From assembly GCA_934047225.1 (NCBI GenBank), contig OW203992.1, positions 16,357,501 through 16,421,500 on the forward strand: a stretch of DNA of 64,000 bases, written 5' to 3'. A program made the position numbers and the translations under genes. Below the pieces are notes generated by a model. It saw only the letters and a program-made list of their open reading frames with translations, was not told where the DNA came from and did not search any database. This document shows, piece by piece, positions 55,201 to 64,000 of this stretch. Position 1 is the stretch's first letter. Each line of letters opens with the position of its first letter. The stretch is from Ypsolopha sequella. Its lineage: Eukaryota > Arthropoda > Insecta > Lepidoptera > Ypsolophidae.

Positions 55201-57055
55201 TACTGCTGAAATATTTTGTAGTCTAAATGCAATGTTTTAGAACTAACACAAAAGTTTTGTATAGAAATAGGTGGGAAAAATTATTGCATTTATTCACATT
55301 ATTGCAATGCTCTACAGATGTCCACAGAAAAGCGATCTGCCCTTGTCGAGTTTTGATTTTTTTTAAGAATTTACATCACTTGGTGCATTTTAGGCATGAT
55401 ACTGATTGCGATGTGTCTACTCATCTGTCATCCGTCGGTCAAATCAGTCGAATATTTAAATTATAATAAATTTATCTTGATAGCATAGGACATATTTCTA
55501 AACAGCCTTTTCTAAAGTGACGTCACATGAAGGCAAATGCAACTTTTTCATGAGGTTTTTTAGACCATAAATTCCAAAATACAGTTTATTAAACCAAATC
55601 TTAAAATGGTAAAATAAACACACCTTAGTCTAAGCGAATTGCCCTGTTTTTGCAATATGTCTCTCAGTCAAACGAAAATTTGTAGTCACTTTTATTGCTA
55701 GTTATTCCTTTTAAAGTTGTAATTGAATATATTTTTTTTTAATCTGGGCTTATTTTTAAAAGAACTAAATTGTTAAGATTAAAAAAAACTATGTAAAACA
55801 GAGAACTTACAGTTCCTCTCATCAAGTTTTAAGTATTTATCACAAAGCATCAGCTCCTTTTTCCAATCTGGATCAGTTCTCGTGGTCAAAACCCATTCCC
55901 TATGATGCCAGGCGCAATAAGACTTGGGGTTTATCTTGAGGCAATACTCCGTCAAGGTCAGTTCGCTGTCAAATGCCTTTGCTAGTTCTTCTACGTTTTC
56001 TTCTGATTTTCTGAATAGAATAGTAGAATATATTCATTTTTCAGCTTAAAACTTATTGTTAAACAATGAAAACACACAAAAGAAAAAGTAATAATAATAA
56101 AATTGTTTATCGACTCATAATGTTTATGATGACTGTGATTTCAATTTCACACTTGGGAACATCTGACACCACCCTGGAGATTCATGTGACAATTGTGTCG
56201 ATTCAGTGCAACACAACTTAACTTATTTGACTAAACTTAATTTGAGTGTTGTCTTTTTCTTTCCGTATCAAAAAGACAAAGACAGAACGCTCAAAATAAG
56301 GTTAGTCCTGTCAAATTTAATAAGTTGTGTTACGCCGAATCGACGCCAATATAGCCGAGGCTTTAATTTTAGTTTTAGTGTTGTCAAAACTAAATTACTC
56401 ACGAAAATATTAAGTTTTGACAGCACTAAAACTAAAATTAAAGCCTTCAGAATCAGCTTTATTATATATGTTTATCTAAATAAAATGGCTCTTACTTGAA
56501 AATAGTTAAAATATCTCTTCTAATATTCCACAATGTATATATATCAGGATTGGCTGTAAGCACCTGTCCAATTATCCCCAATAGTTCTTTGTCCAACTGG
56601 CCTTCATTTCGCTGGAAATGTAAAATTTTAGGTTGCAAACAAACATTGCTCAATAATTAATTATTGATTTGGACAGCAATTATTTCATGAATTGATAGAC
56701 TAAATACTTAAAATTTGAATTTAATGTACAAATTCAAAAGAACAATACAATAATACACGACCATACTAGTGTATCCTAAATATAAAAGTGGTGCGGGACA
56801 AACAAATACTGATACCTTAGATTGTATTTGTCTCATTGCATGTTGAAAGGTCTTGAGTTTTTCCTGGCGCTCTTTAGCTTTTCTGACCTTTTCTTCTTCA
56901 GTAGTACGAACTTTTACTCTGCCGTGCTGAAATTATATGAATAATATTATTATTGATAATAATTCAAAATCATGTTTTTTTTCTTGTGTGGATATTTGGC
57001 AATTGATCAGCAGTGGATAACATAAAGCAAGGACTTATAAATTCTTACAAACCAT
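43221..57055 (-). CDS. RabGGTA: Rab geranylgeranyltransferase (GGTase-II) alpha subunit
   Basis: Alpha subunit of the enzyme that, with the beta subunit and REP, adds two geranylgeranyl groups to C-terminal Cys residues of Rab GTPases in the cytosol. Minus-strand join, 5' to 3': 57055-57053 (ATG alone, tentative), 56926-56816, 56611-56496, 56010-55811, 54672-54511, 52594-52481, 50763-50537, 46730-46547, 45232-44907, 43370-43221. Apart from the first, all borders fit GT-AG and phase, giving 531 codons including TGA (530 residues; about 567 in mammals). Five PFTA repeats are visible: [52 protein letters not shown]. An Ig-like insert domain follows (exon 50763-50537), then a helical region and a short leucine-rich repeat tail ending [10 protein letters not shown]. 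The sequence after Met is HGRVKV; the second-residue His is the one that reaches the catalytic zinc in the mammalian enzyme. Introns are loaded with transposon fragments. Confidence 0.93.
43561..43745. repeat. AGCCGATTCTG MITE, copy 4
   Basis: The left end AGCCGATTCTGAAGG is followed by a 30-40 bp AT-rich interruption (gtaataataataatataatt), then the usual inner arm. It ends TTCAGAATCGGCT. It lies in the last RabGGTA intron. Confidence 0.8.
44228..44450 (+). repeat. Dispersed repeat R-B, copy 2
   Basis: It shares catactcacacacgctgggc, cgccgctgccagtcactagt and cggtcccaggcatggtggac with the copy at 5513-5880. It is truncated at both ends. It lies in the last RabGGTA intron. Confidence 0.7.
44467..44895. 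repeat. GTTGCGTTCCTAAACGCC MITE, copy 2, next to a RabGGTA splice site
   Basis: The ends aggttgcgttcctaaacgcc and agcgtttaggaacgcagcct are inverted. This longer copy holds extra sequence and ends about 6 bp from the GTAAGT donor of the RabGGTA exon at 44907-45232. Confidence 0.7.
45316..45474. repeat. AGCCGATTCTG MITE, copy 5
   Basis: Starts AGCCGATTCTGAAGGC and ends with the mutated arm ttttagaatcggct. It is in a RabGGTA intron, 84 bp upstream (gene sense) of the exon at 45232. Confidence 0.8.
45551..45625. repeat. GGTGACATTAATTTATG element, single end
   Basis: Only the left terminus is recognisable (aaggtgacattaatttatgc, then gtgataagtatcacgaaac). It lies in a RabGGTA intron. Confidence 0.55.
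47490..47830 (-). repeat. Dispersed repeat R-A copy 2, with a 75-codon frame
   Basis: This is an inverted copy of 30130-30470. The minus-strand frame 47830-47603 begins [20 protein letters not shown] and shares the peptide blocks of copy 1 up to GKTVDVFK and the stop context ATCTAG. The copy lies in a RabGGTA intron in the sense orientation. It could be a shared fragment of an unidentified transposon or a duplicated gene fragment. Confidence 0.6.
48413..48545. repeat. MITE with CCTAACATGGTCGGC ends
   Basis: Left end cctaacatggtcggctttga and right end taaaggccggccatcttagg are inverted repeats with further pairing of internal arms (ccttttgacagccc/acaaaacacc region). It is about 130 bp, non-coding, in a RabGGTA intron. 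Confidence 0.6.
49085..49930 (+). mobile_element. Jockey/CR1-type retrotransposon relic, interrupted by a MITE
   Basis: The plus-strand frame reads [20 protein letters not shown] then [19 protein letters not shown], and later [16 protein letters not shown]. This is the last part of a non-LTR reverse transcriptase (LG---D--L-W--HI pattern, then YG---WG). The insertion at 49385-49640 splits it. Beyond it are [17 protein letters not shown], then [20 protein letters not shown], the usual tail, and a TTTGAA microsatellite at 49948-49962. Several stops show that it is dead. Confidence 0.75.
49385..49640. repeat. GGTGACATTAATTTATG-type element, copy 4, long hairpin
   Basis: The arms are extended: gatcagtatcattgatcaat with caatttttgtaaaattcg, and ttgttattgatccaagatac with tgatcacttatcaaacctc. 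The inner arms gaaatttcgacttcccatag and ctatgggaagccgaaatttc also pair. It interrupts a retrotransposon relic (49085-49930). Confidence 0.7.
50102..50436. mobile_element. Element with ~60-bp inverted repeats around a tRNA-like sequence
   Basis: The left arm (about 50102-50163: attagagtgcattacaaact, agaaaagatcaatcagaaac, aaacccaaagacaagaa) and the right arm (about 50373-50433) are essentially perfect inverted repeats. Between them lies a tRNA-like segment at 50289-50361. No protein is encoded. It is in the RabGGTA intron before the Ig-like domain exon. Confidence 0.75.
50289..50361 (+). tRNA. tRNA-like sequence, probably pseudogene or SINE head
   Basis: An A-box-like TGGCGCAATTGGTAGCGC and a B-box-like GGTTCGAAT are correctly spaced. 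The D-stem GGCGC/GCGC and the anticodon stem CTTGT/ACAAG with loop CTTGATA are intact, with anticodon TGA. The T-stem is broken (GCAGG against GGGCC) and the acceptor stem has two mismatches. The body resembles an animal tRNA-Trp more than a Ser tRNA, because there is no long variable arm. It is unlikely to be a working tRNA. Confidence 0.4.
52020..52049. repeat. 13-bp hairpin
   Basis: accatagacgaat and attcgtctatggt form a perfect stem with a 4-nt loop, flanked by direct GTTTGAAC-like words. It lies in a RabGGTA intron. No role is seen. Confidence 0.5.
53430..53590. repeat. AGCCGATTCTG MITE, copy 6
   Basis: Starts AGCCGATTCTAAAGGC and ends GCCTTCAGAATCGGCT. At 161 bp it has the same length as copy 1, so this is probably the full-length form. 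It follows a short GC-rich segment at 53340-53420. Confidence 0.85.
53936..54290 (-). repeat. Dispersed repeat R-B, copy 3
   Basis: Reverse-orientation copy with gatgccgggctcgactgtcg, caccatgcctgagactgatt and actggtgacgggcagcggc. It ends with gtccactgctggacatagg in complement near 54260-54285. It lies in a RabGGTA intron. Confidence 0.7.
54893..55113. repeat. 45-bp minisatellite, about five units
   Basis: The unit starts ttttaaagtataatttcgtg, continues tttcttagacgtgattaatt and ends aatta. Unit starts are at 54893, 54938, 54983, 55028 and 55073, exactly 45 bp apart. Units differ at only a few positions (acgtg/acatg/atgtg), so the array is young or homogenised. It lies in the RabGGTA intron between 54672 and 55811. 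Confidence 0.95.
55366..55630. repeat. TGACGTCACTTGAGA dispersed element, copy 2
   Basis: It shares tgatactgattgcgatgtg-like, ctcatctgtcatccgtcggt, aaagtgacgtcacatgaagg, gaggttttttagaccataaa and aaacacaccttag with the copy at 36315-36600. It lies in a RabGGTA intron. Confidence 0.55.
56198..56342. repeat. Palindromic element with TCGATTC ends
   Basis: Left end tcgattcagtgcaacacaac with ttaacttatttgac; right end caaatttaataagttgtgtt with acgccgaatcga. The arms pair over about 40 bp. It is distinct from the adjoining AGCCGATTCTG element. Confidence 0.65.
56353..56458. repeat. AGCCGATTCTG MITE, copy 7, internally deleted
   Basis: A 106-bp member: AGCCGAGGCTTTAATTTTAG at the left, GCCTTCAGAATCAGCT at the right. 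It lacks the centre. It is 38 bp from the RabGGTA exon at 56496 and adjoins another palindromic element (56198-56342). Confidence 0.8.
57053..57055 (-). other. RabGGTA: Probable RabGGTA start codon on its own exon
   Basis: The exon at 56926 begins directly with CACGGC (His-Gly), the residues that follow Met in the family. The ATG must therefore come from an upstream exon ending in ATG. On the minus strand AAAATG|GTTTGTAAGA at 57055 fits, with an A at -3. The donor GTTTGT is weak, and a similar ATGGTTTGT occurs at about 58113 inside a repeat, so the choice is tentative. Confidence 0.5.
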
Positions 57056-57674
57056 TTTATTTCAGGAACTAATATGGGTTAGTTATTATAAAAGGCTTCT
57101 ATCGAAACTATGAACAAATTTTCCTATTTTATTGTTATGTGCTGTGTGATTTTCCCAATGAGTAAAAGAAAAGAAACAAATTTCCAGACAAATTTTTGCG
57201 TTAGACGTCATCTGGTTTGGTTATCAGGGTAGCGTTCCAAAACCAAACCAAACCTCTATCACCGAGCATTCTTGTCGGATGAGCTGAGCTGAGCAATACG
57301 TTTTGGAACCGGTGATAAAGGAATAGTCTTCGGACCAACTTTTGTGAGATTCGAAACGGACACAGAGTAATATGTCAAAAGAAAGGTTTGGCGGGAAGAC
57401 GAAAATGTTTAAATGATGGATGAGTTTTTATCTACAGGTTTTATAATTATAGAAAAATTTGACCGATAATCAAATTTCAGACTCGTATAAAATAACAAGA
57501 AACAAATTCAAATAAAAATATCGTTCTAGGCGAGAAAATAGGAATAGTTCTCATATATCATCGGGTCTACCGCGATCAATTTTTACCTTTTTTAGGCTTC
57601 AAACATCAGTTGACATTTTTGCATAAAATTCTATACAGAGGGAAACCTCTCAACGACATAATTGTACTAAGATG

Positions 57675-57832
57675 ATAAGTCCTGAACGCCGGGGTAAAGG
57701 TAAAAATTAACTATCACCCGTTCCAAAACCACCCGAGTGATAAAGAACAGCTCGAAGTCCTTGTAAGAAATGTAAAATTTACTTTGACACTTAAATTTTA
57801 CCTTTACCCCGAAGTTTGAGATCGCTACCTAA
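57675..57832. repeat. Related MITE, diverged copy
   Basis: The ends gtcctgaacgccggggtaaa and ctttaccccgaagtttgaga are inverted, with internal arms aaaaattaactatc and acacttaaattttacc resembling 24060-24245. It lies upstream of RabGGTA. Confidence 0.5.
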
Positions 57833-57964
57833 ATATAATGCAAAAATAACAATTGACGTTTGGAGTGTCACTCGAAAACGACGAAACTCGTTCAAAAACT
57901 CTGCGTTACAACCCCAATAATTGCTACCCAGCCTAGGGTTCTTTAATGATCGCAGCCTCGGGGG

Positions 57965-58210
57965 AGGCTTATCAGATCACAATAAACCACTATTTTCCAC
58001 GAAAACACCCACGATTCGGTAATGACCCTTAATAAACGTCAAAAATCATGGGGCAAAATTGGTCAAACGTGATTGTACAGCTAACTTCAGGCCAATACAA
58101 ACCATGGTACATACCTGTGAACTATAGTGGTTGATGATGGTTTAACACTTCAATGATCGGTCATGAAATTCGTATGGGTTTATTCTGCTTATTCACATAA
58201 CGGACTTACC
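57965..58210. repeat. CCATGGTGGTTTATA element, reverse copy
   Basis: Complement of the unit at 37190-37680: aataaaccactattttccac, cttaataaacgtcaaaaatc, gtacagctaacttcaggcca and ataaaccatggtac-like end. It lies upstream of RabGGTA. Confidence 0.6.
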
Positions 58211-58224
58211 AACTGGAGCTGAGC

Positions 58225-58335
58225 GTGATGAATCTATTAATTCTGATAACCACTGCATGGGTAAATATAAAATTTACTTTGACAGTTAAATATTACATTT
58301 ACCCTCAGAATAAGGAATACAAATAGAAACCTGGC
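58225..58335. repeat. Element with GATAACCACTGCATGGGTAAA, copy 1
   Basis: ttctgataaccactgcatgg and tcagaataaggaatacaaat mark the ends. The centre holds an inverted pair (aaaatttactttgac/gttaaatattacattt). A shorter inverted copy lies at 61089-61165. Confidence 0.55.
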
Positions 58336-59224
58336 TAAAATAATACGCGGAGAAAGACACCTATCCTTGATTTTCTTACGACATTTTAGTGCGTTAGAGA
58401 GAGATGGATATGTATTAGTTTTTTCTTAATTAGGTAGGTTGTCACTAGTTCGTTGCTTTGCTAGTGATGTAACAATGTCGATTTTTGACTACGATAAATA
58501 AACCAAATCGAAATGAACCGCGACCAAATCTCCTTACCACACATCATATCGTATCAAAGTGTGAAAAAAAAGAGAATACAGGAGGCACCGACCTTTCTGG
58601 TGACATCCTCTTGCTTTGAAAGGAGGCCAAGAGAATTAATAGCAAAGTGGTCTCTGTCTACCCCAGTGGGACACATGTTATATTGTGTAAATAAGGAATT
58701 AATAAAAGGATATCTTTCGTTTAGCATAATATTTTTTATTAAGTACAAATTACTATATCGTAGGCAGGTAGGTACATAAGTTAAGTCTAAAATTGTGTTT
58801 GTTTCTAGTACAAAAAATGCTGTAGCTTGTATCAGAGATACAACCGTAAACTATTTAAGTGGATACTTTTTAAGTCGCCTCTTAACTCAATCAAATAGAT
58901 GTTCGTTGATGTCGCGTCTTTGTTCAATCAAGGAAGAAGGAATTAATCGCAACAATAGAAATCATAATAATCATAGACTTATAGGATTCGTAATAATAAT
59001 ATTATGTCAATGATGAGCGATGAAAGCGCAATTACTACAGAGGTAATTTCATTTTTTTTTATTTCTATTAAATAAACATCAACTTATCTTGAATAAAAAC
59101 TAATAACAAATAATGAACGATTAAAATACCTAATAACCTGTAATAAGAAATCAAATTATGCGCAGTTCAAGTCAATAAGCATTCCAAAAATTATTTCACG
59201 ATAGAACTACCCTGTCAAAGTACT

Positions 59225-59230
59225 TTTATT
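59225..59230 (-). terminator. Poly(A) signal of the THAP gene
   Basis: TTTATT on the plus strand, AATAAA on the minus strand, lies nine bases beyond the final TAG of the THAP gene. Its closeness supports the proposed end of this short gene. Confidence 0.5.
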
Positions 59231-59238
59231 GTCAACCA

Positions 59239-60690
59239 CTAAGTACGAAAATGTCTTGATCTGCGGAATTTCTTCGTGAAGTCGATCACGGCAGTAACGT
59301 GAACGAACAGGCCTTTCAGAACGATTTGCGAACATAGAAGTATGCACTTTTCTAAACCACAGACATCCATAGGTACTGGTTCTGTTGCCTAAAATTGAAA
59401 AATTATCGAGTTAATATGCTATAGTATAGTACAAGCACGTACCTACAAACAAGATTGATAATGCAATTATACATAATTATTTAAAGGTTACCAATGTGTC
59501 TGTATCTGGTAAATATAACGTTGGTAAGGCATCTGCTTTTAAAAGTCTCCATTTTAAATTTTCGTTTGGTCTAAAAGAATCCGACGTAAAGTGTTTCGAA
59601 CAAATATGACCGCTTTTTTTAATTGCCCAATTTGGTCAAATTATTCGTCTAAGCCATTCACTTTTTAATTCATCCCTTTTTGGAAATCTGTAACAAAAAA
59701 TATAGCGATATTTATTTGGCATTATTTTTCTTTTAACTCGCGCTGCAATGAGGGATTTTCTTTTCTTTTTTTTTTTACTCTTCCCTAATCGCTGGATAGA
59801 TGGCGCTGAACTTGGTAAGTTACTGCAAGGAACGAAACGTCACATAATTTTTTGATTATTGCACTTGGATGTAATTTTGAGATCGTAAAACGAAACGTAC
59901 ATAAAAAAGTAATTAATGTCATTGTCACATCACATCACAATGACATTTTGAAAATAAATAAATAATAACAACAAGGAAAAAGAAAAAAATAATTAGCAGT
60001 CTTTTTATGAGTTTTCTAAGCCAGAAAGAAAATGTCCCAAGAGAAAAAGAAGAGAAGTCTGTGCCTTGTGGATTTGTATAAAGATGGAGGCATACATATT
60101 TTTCCTAAAGATGAAAGTCGTAAAGCGCAATGAGTACAAGCCATGGTACATTTTAAACCTGGACGGACCATAACAAAGCATTCGCACATAATATGCTCAG
60201 CACACATGTCATCAACCAACGAGCGTATGTGACGTGACGTGACGTGACGCAATGTTTTTTTTTCAATCGTTTTGGCTTTGGCACCTAGCAACGTAGTCAG
60301 TTCAACACCATCTACAGAGTTCTGGGAAACTATGTTTTTTTTTTAATACTCAAAAAGAAAACCTCTCATTAATCTATTATCCATCTATGCACGGCTGCCG
60401 CGGGAACCAATGTTCGATAGTTTGCCACACGGACTTTAGTACATCACTATACGAAAAAACATAACCTCTCGTAGTCGGCAGAAAATCTATATAAAACAGG
60501 CAAATATCGGTGTAGAATTGAACACGAGTATGATTTACAAGAACTACTATTATTGTTACTGAGTTTTAGGTATGATCCTGCAACTTATTAACATAAAAAC
60601 TATCAGAACTCACCGATGAAATGATATTGCTTCATTGTTGTTTTCTTTTCTTCCTGTATGCGATTTACAGCCTTCAATCGCACAAGACAT
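59239..60690 (-). pseudogene. THAP-domain gene with one in-frame TGA
   Basis: Minus-strand join: 60690-60614, 59687-59492, 59388-59239. Borders are CATCG|GTGAGT, TTACAG|A, TTG|GTAACC and TTTTAG|GC, with matching phases (2, 0). The frame begins MSCAIEGCKSHTGRKENNNE, then AISFHRFPKRDELKSEWLRR, and continues past the stop with HICSKHFTSDSFRP and ADALPTLYLP. This is a complete THAP zinc-coordinating DNA-binding domain: C2CH ligands (two Cys near the start, Cys and His in CSKH), the invariant Trp and Phe, and an AVPTIF-like end. The only lesion is TGA at 59638-59636 (codon 43), where the neighbouring codons would allow an Arg CGA. A stop at 59239 and AATAAA within 15 nt follow, so the intact protein would be about 140 residues with little beyond the THAP domain. 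It may be a recent pseudogene, an assembly or allele difference, or a readthrough case. Confidence 0.75.
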
Positions 60691-61088
60691 TTTATTACAA
60701 TGTTAAAAAAACAATCAACACAAACAATAATAAATCAAACTTTCACGAATTTTGAGAGGAAGAGCACCAAAATATTTAATTTCTCTCGGTGAAGCTGTAA
60801 ACTTTCGCAAAATGCAATAGACATTTCGATGCCACCAAATTAAGATGTGATGCACGCAACGTACGATATTACAACACAACGATACAATGATGAGACATAT
60901 TTAATTTGATGGTATTATAATTTTTAAAATACATCCAAATTACATCCATCTGACATTTGTTTGGTTCAATCTAGTGACACACCAGGAAAAAATATAAAGT
61001 AAGTGCGGTTCGTCGTTTCATTCACTCGTACACAGGAGTAATTTACGTTAGATGAGTACAATGGCTAATGCCCAGTTCTTATTTTAGT

Positions 61089-61165
61089 CAGGCTTCTATT
61101 TGTATTCCTTATTCTGAGCATTTACCCATGCAGTGGTTATCAGAATAAATAGAAGGTTTATAAAC
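61089..61165. repeat. Element with GATAACCACTGCATGGGTAAA, copy 2
   Basis: Reverse copy of 58225-58335 lacking about 30 bp of the centre: ttctatttgtattccttatt, catttacccatgcagtggtt, atcagaata. Confidence 0.55.
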
Positions 61166-62539
61166 GACACCGAGCTGTTCGTTTTTACTCCGTTTGTTGT
61201 GGAATGAGTGACAGTCATGAACCTAATACCCTAACAGGACTGAGTACTTGTTTCAAAAACGTGAAGAACGAGAAGTCATACTAGATTATTTCATCTCTGT
61301 CCAAGTAGGGTAACCATATTTAAAAATAATTGATTGAGACCACGTGTAGTAAAAACCGTATTCAAAACATTTATTTTATTGGTTTAAAGTCTTCTGCTTT
61401 AAAATGGCTTCTGCTGCAGACTACTGGATTTTTGCACTTTACTTCGTTTCCTAAAACTTCTAACCATTTTCTTCGGATATTTTCAGTTTTTGGAAGACTG
61501 TAATGTAAAACCCAATATCATGGTTACTCTAGCGGTATCAATGTAAACATGTATCATTTCTCCGAGAAAACGTTGTAATTATGCCTTACCTATGAAACGA
61601 TATCCCACAATTCCCAAAAATTTGGCTTCTGCAGCCCTTCACGCTGCATGCTTTAACCATTTTTGCAAAAAATTATTAATTTTACAATTTAGTTTTCAAA
61701 TGTCACGGCCGTGGCGCCATTTTTAGATAAAAGGGTTACCAGTTTGCAAGCATAAGAATAATCCCAACTTTATTATGGAATGATTGATCTTACATTTACG
61801 GATAAAACTAAATGTAAAACATAAATAAACCTAACAAAAAAATAGTGACGGACTTCAAATGTAACTGCAGCCATTCGCTAAAAAGCTTAAAATAATTATA
61901 AAATGACCGATATACAGTTACTTATATTATGAATATATTTAATAAATATTTTATATATTAATTATTCATCATTATATTTGGGACTCTATGGTATGCCCGT
62001 CTTGTGATGTTGCGTTCGTGTGCGGATAAACAAAATGGCATCTATGTTACGCCGTGTATGGAGAAATTAATTATCACAAACGCATGCCAAAAACATTTCA
62101 TGCTCACCCTACTTAGCATGATGTGAAGTTTCCGAAGTCAAAATATATTATAATGGGTAAAGATCTAAAGTTTTATAAAAGAATTTGATATTCTGCTGAT
62201 CTTCATTTCTTATGATCAGGTCATGTGCACACAAAAACATTAATCATAAGGTAAAATCAACTTGAAGAACGAGTCTTAAAACAAAACTAAAAATGTATGA
62301 ATAGTATATATATATTCTGTTTTTGGATAAATGGGTAAAAACTCAGTATTTATAGTAAGTATTTACTCGGATAAATACCATCGCCATTCGCAAGCGATTC
62401 AAAACCAGATTTTTCTTTCTCTCTAGTTATGTTCCTTTTTTAAAAACGGGTGAAATTTTGCAAGTCGAACACGTTTCGAAACGAAACCTAGGTATCGAAA
62501 CTAACACCGATATAAATATGAATGATATATCGATAATAA

Positions 62540-62670
62540 AGCCGATTCTGAAGGCTTTAATTTTAGCTTTAGTGCTGTCAATAAAATAGTCCTTTAGAGT
62601 TAGGATTAGAAGCTAAATTTCTTTGGAAAATTTTAAGCTTTGACAGCACTAAAACTAAAATTAATTGGCT
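62540..62670. repeat. AGCCGATTCTG MITE, copy 8, damaged right end
   Basis: The left end AGCCGATTCTGAAGGC is intact. The right end has lost about 14 bp (aaattaattggct in place of the standard terminus) and the CAAAACTAAAT block is deleted. It lies in the gene-free right end of the window. Confidence 0.75.
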
Positions 62671-63479
62671 TTAGTATCGTTAAAAATTAAATTACCTACA
62701 TTGATGAAATGAACTATAAACAAAAAAGTACCTGTACCCTTTTTCACATAAGAGGTCCCGGTTGACATATATAAACAATGTTTTTTCAGTTCCAATCTCG
62801 TTTTTTTTTTCTTAGTTCTTAGCATTCCTCCAGATGTCGTGTCCATGTCACCAATTGACCATTGATAAAATATGTTAGGTATGTCAAAGTCAGTGGTTTG
62901 TCTGTGCCGTAGAGCGCACTCTAAGGTCTGTGCAATTTTTTCCTTTGATTCTGTTACTAAAGTTCAGGACAGTGCCATCTAGGAATCTAATTTAACACTC
63001 AATTTGACACAAAGAGAAACGCTCATTGCAATTAATTAATTGCATTTAATTGGGTTTTCAAGACGTTTCATAGTGAAGAGACAAAGAATCGTTTTATAAT
63101 CGCAAAACGATCGGTCAGAATTTTGCTAGAAAAGAATATTGGTAGAAAACCTTTTATTTGTCATTCATCTCAGCGTTATTGCCATGCTTTTTAGCTTAAC
63201 AATACATTTAAGTGGGACCGTCACTATTGCTGACAGAGGAGCGTGGGTGAAAGGAGGGGGTGGAGCTACTCCCTGGTTCCATACCCCTTGTGTAAACCAA
63301 CCATTCCTTTATTGTATGATTTTAAGAATTTAGTTTCTTGTTCATGGTCTAATTAACTAAGCATATTCTATAAATTAATTTATTTCCGTAAGTTCTGTAA
63401 GATTTTAATGCCTCATGAATTTAAATAAAAATGTAAATTCGATTATTTCATGACATGAATCCTCGAGGGGGTTGTCAGA

Positions 63480-63670
63480 GGTGTTCCCACTCGGTACACT
63501 TGCTTATCATCAACGATTATTACGTCTCAGCGTGATGGGTGGTGGTGGTGAGCCCTATCGTAGATCTTCGGGCACAAATACATGCTTTTCAGTGCATGCC
63601 CGACCGGGGTTCAAACTTTCGTAAAAAAATTGACAAGCCAGCGTTCTACCGCCTGAGATTTCATCGCGAT
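63480..63670 (-). mobile_element. SINE-like segment with tRNA-type promoter words
   Basis: On the minus strand, tctcaggcggtagaacgctg followed by gcttgtcaa and then gtttgaaccccggtcgggca resembles the tRNA-derived head (A and B boxes) of insect SINEs. A GTGGTGG-rich body follows. The A box is degraded. Family unknown. Confidence 0.45.
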
Positions 63671-64000
63671 GGTATATTGTGATACATTTTTGCAGGTAAA
63701 AATAAACATATTTTTCAAAAGATCTCAAAATAGACATTTTTGTATGAATCACCGGCTGATGCGTCCCAAATCGGAATAGACCCTTGGTTAACCTTCTACG
63801 GTCATACAATTCGAGAAAAAAAAAAACCCTGTCAACTGTCAAGTGTAAATTTGACAGATAAGCAATGGTTGTTGAAATTTCCATTTCTTTTGTGTACAAC
63901 TTTCTTGTGCTTTTACGTTCTTTTTACTTTTATTTGTATTGCTTTGTGTGTTTATTAAAATAAGACGATGAATAATGCACCACAGTACTCACTCCGTTGG

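Larger units (their letters stand above)
57056..59224. other. Intergenic region between RabGGTA and the THAP gene
   Basis: It contains repeat copies at 57675-57832, 57965-58210 and 58225-58335. A further inverted pair around 57227-57312 (gcgttccaaaaccaaacc and acgttttggaaccggt) looks like another small element. The RabGGTA promoter must lie here, but no distinctive element is visible. Open frames near 58500-59010 are AT-rich and unlike known proteins. Confidence 0.5.
60691..64000. other. Gene-free right end with repeats
   Basis: No coding exon is supported. Repeats at 61089-61165, 62540-62670 and a SINE-like segment at 63480-63670 are listed separately. A possible weak inverted pair, gtagggtaaccata near 61306 and tatcatggttactcta near 61517, may mark another element. 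The longest frame (minus, 63899-63555) runs through the SINE-like segment and is not taken as a gene. Confidence 0.5.

Noticed and set aside
60016..60291. 91-codon minus-strand frame within the THAP gene intron
   Set aside because: It has Cys and His residues but no THAP or finger spacing, begins in a short GACGT tandem run, and lies between the two exons that complete the THAP domain.
63555..63899. 114-codon minus-strand frame near the right end
   Set aside because: It runs through a SINE-like segment with tRNA-type promoter words, and there is no family similarity or splice support.

Overview
The window looks like nuclear DNA of a moth or butterfly (Lepidoptera). It is AT-rich, and its genes are split by introns with GT-AG borders. 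The space between exons is packed with short hairpin transposons (MITE-like elements), non-LTR retrotransposon tails and repeat types familiar from lepidopteran genomes. Nothing bacterial is present. All exon borders below were derived by hand from splice motifs, reading phase and protein-family similarity; no alignment was run.

Layout. (1) 1-9790: repeat-rich non-coding DNA, probably the first intron of the next gene. (2) 9791-25793, plus strand: a spalt (sal/salm) zinc-finger transcription-factor gene lacking only its short first coding exon, six exons, about 1300 residues, with four C2H2 finger pairs. Its 10.2 kb intron interrupts one finger and holds two exon-like segments. (3) 27784-34523, minus strand: a complete six-exon, 382-residue Rpn7/PSMD6-type 26S proteasome lid protein that is unusually divergent, plus a decayed tandem copy of its penultimate exon. 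(4) About 34.5-39.6 kb: repeats, a possible first exon of an unknown gene at 38242-38388, and a promoter-like zone. (5) 39663-42185, plus strand: an uninterrupted 840-codon frame for the 3'-5' exonuclease Nibbler/Mut-7 (EXD3). (6) 43221-57055, minus strand: the Rab geranylgeranyltransferase alpha subunit, nine well-supported exons plus a probable first exon carrying only the ATG, 530 residues. (7) 59239-60690, minus strand: a small three-exon THAP-domain gene whose structure is intact except for one in-frame TGA inside the THAP domain. (8) 60691-64000: no gene recognised, repeats only.

The genes do not form a functional pathway. spalt is a developmental regulator; the others are mainly housekeeping functions (proteasome, small-RNA trimming, Rab prenylation). 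The most interesting signals are an in-frame 32-codon cassette-like exon that would split a Spalt zinc finger, an 81-nt exon-like segment whose 5' splice site lies in the loop of a perfect 15-bp hairpin, the divergent Rpn7 paralogue with a fossil exon duplication, the THAP gene with its single stop, a palindromic element carrying a tRNA-like sequence, and an eight-copy hairpin-element family that includes a 38-bp minimal form.
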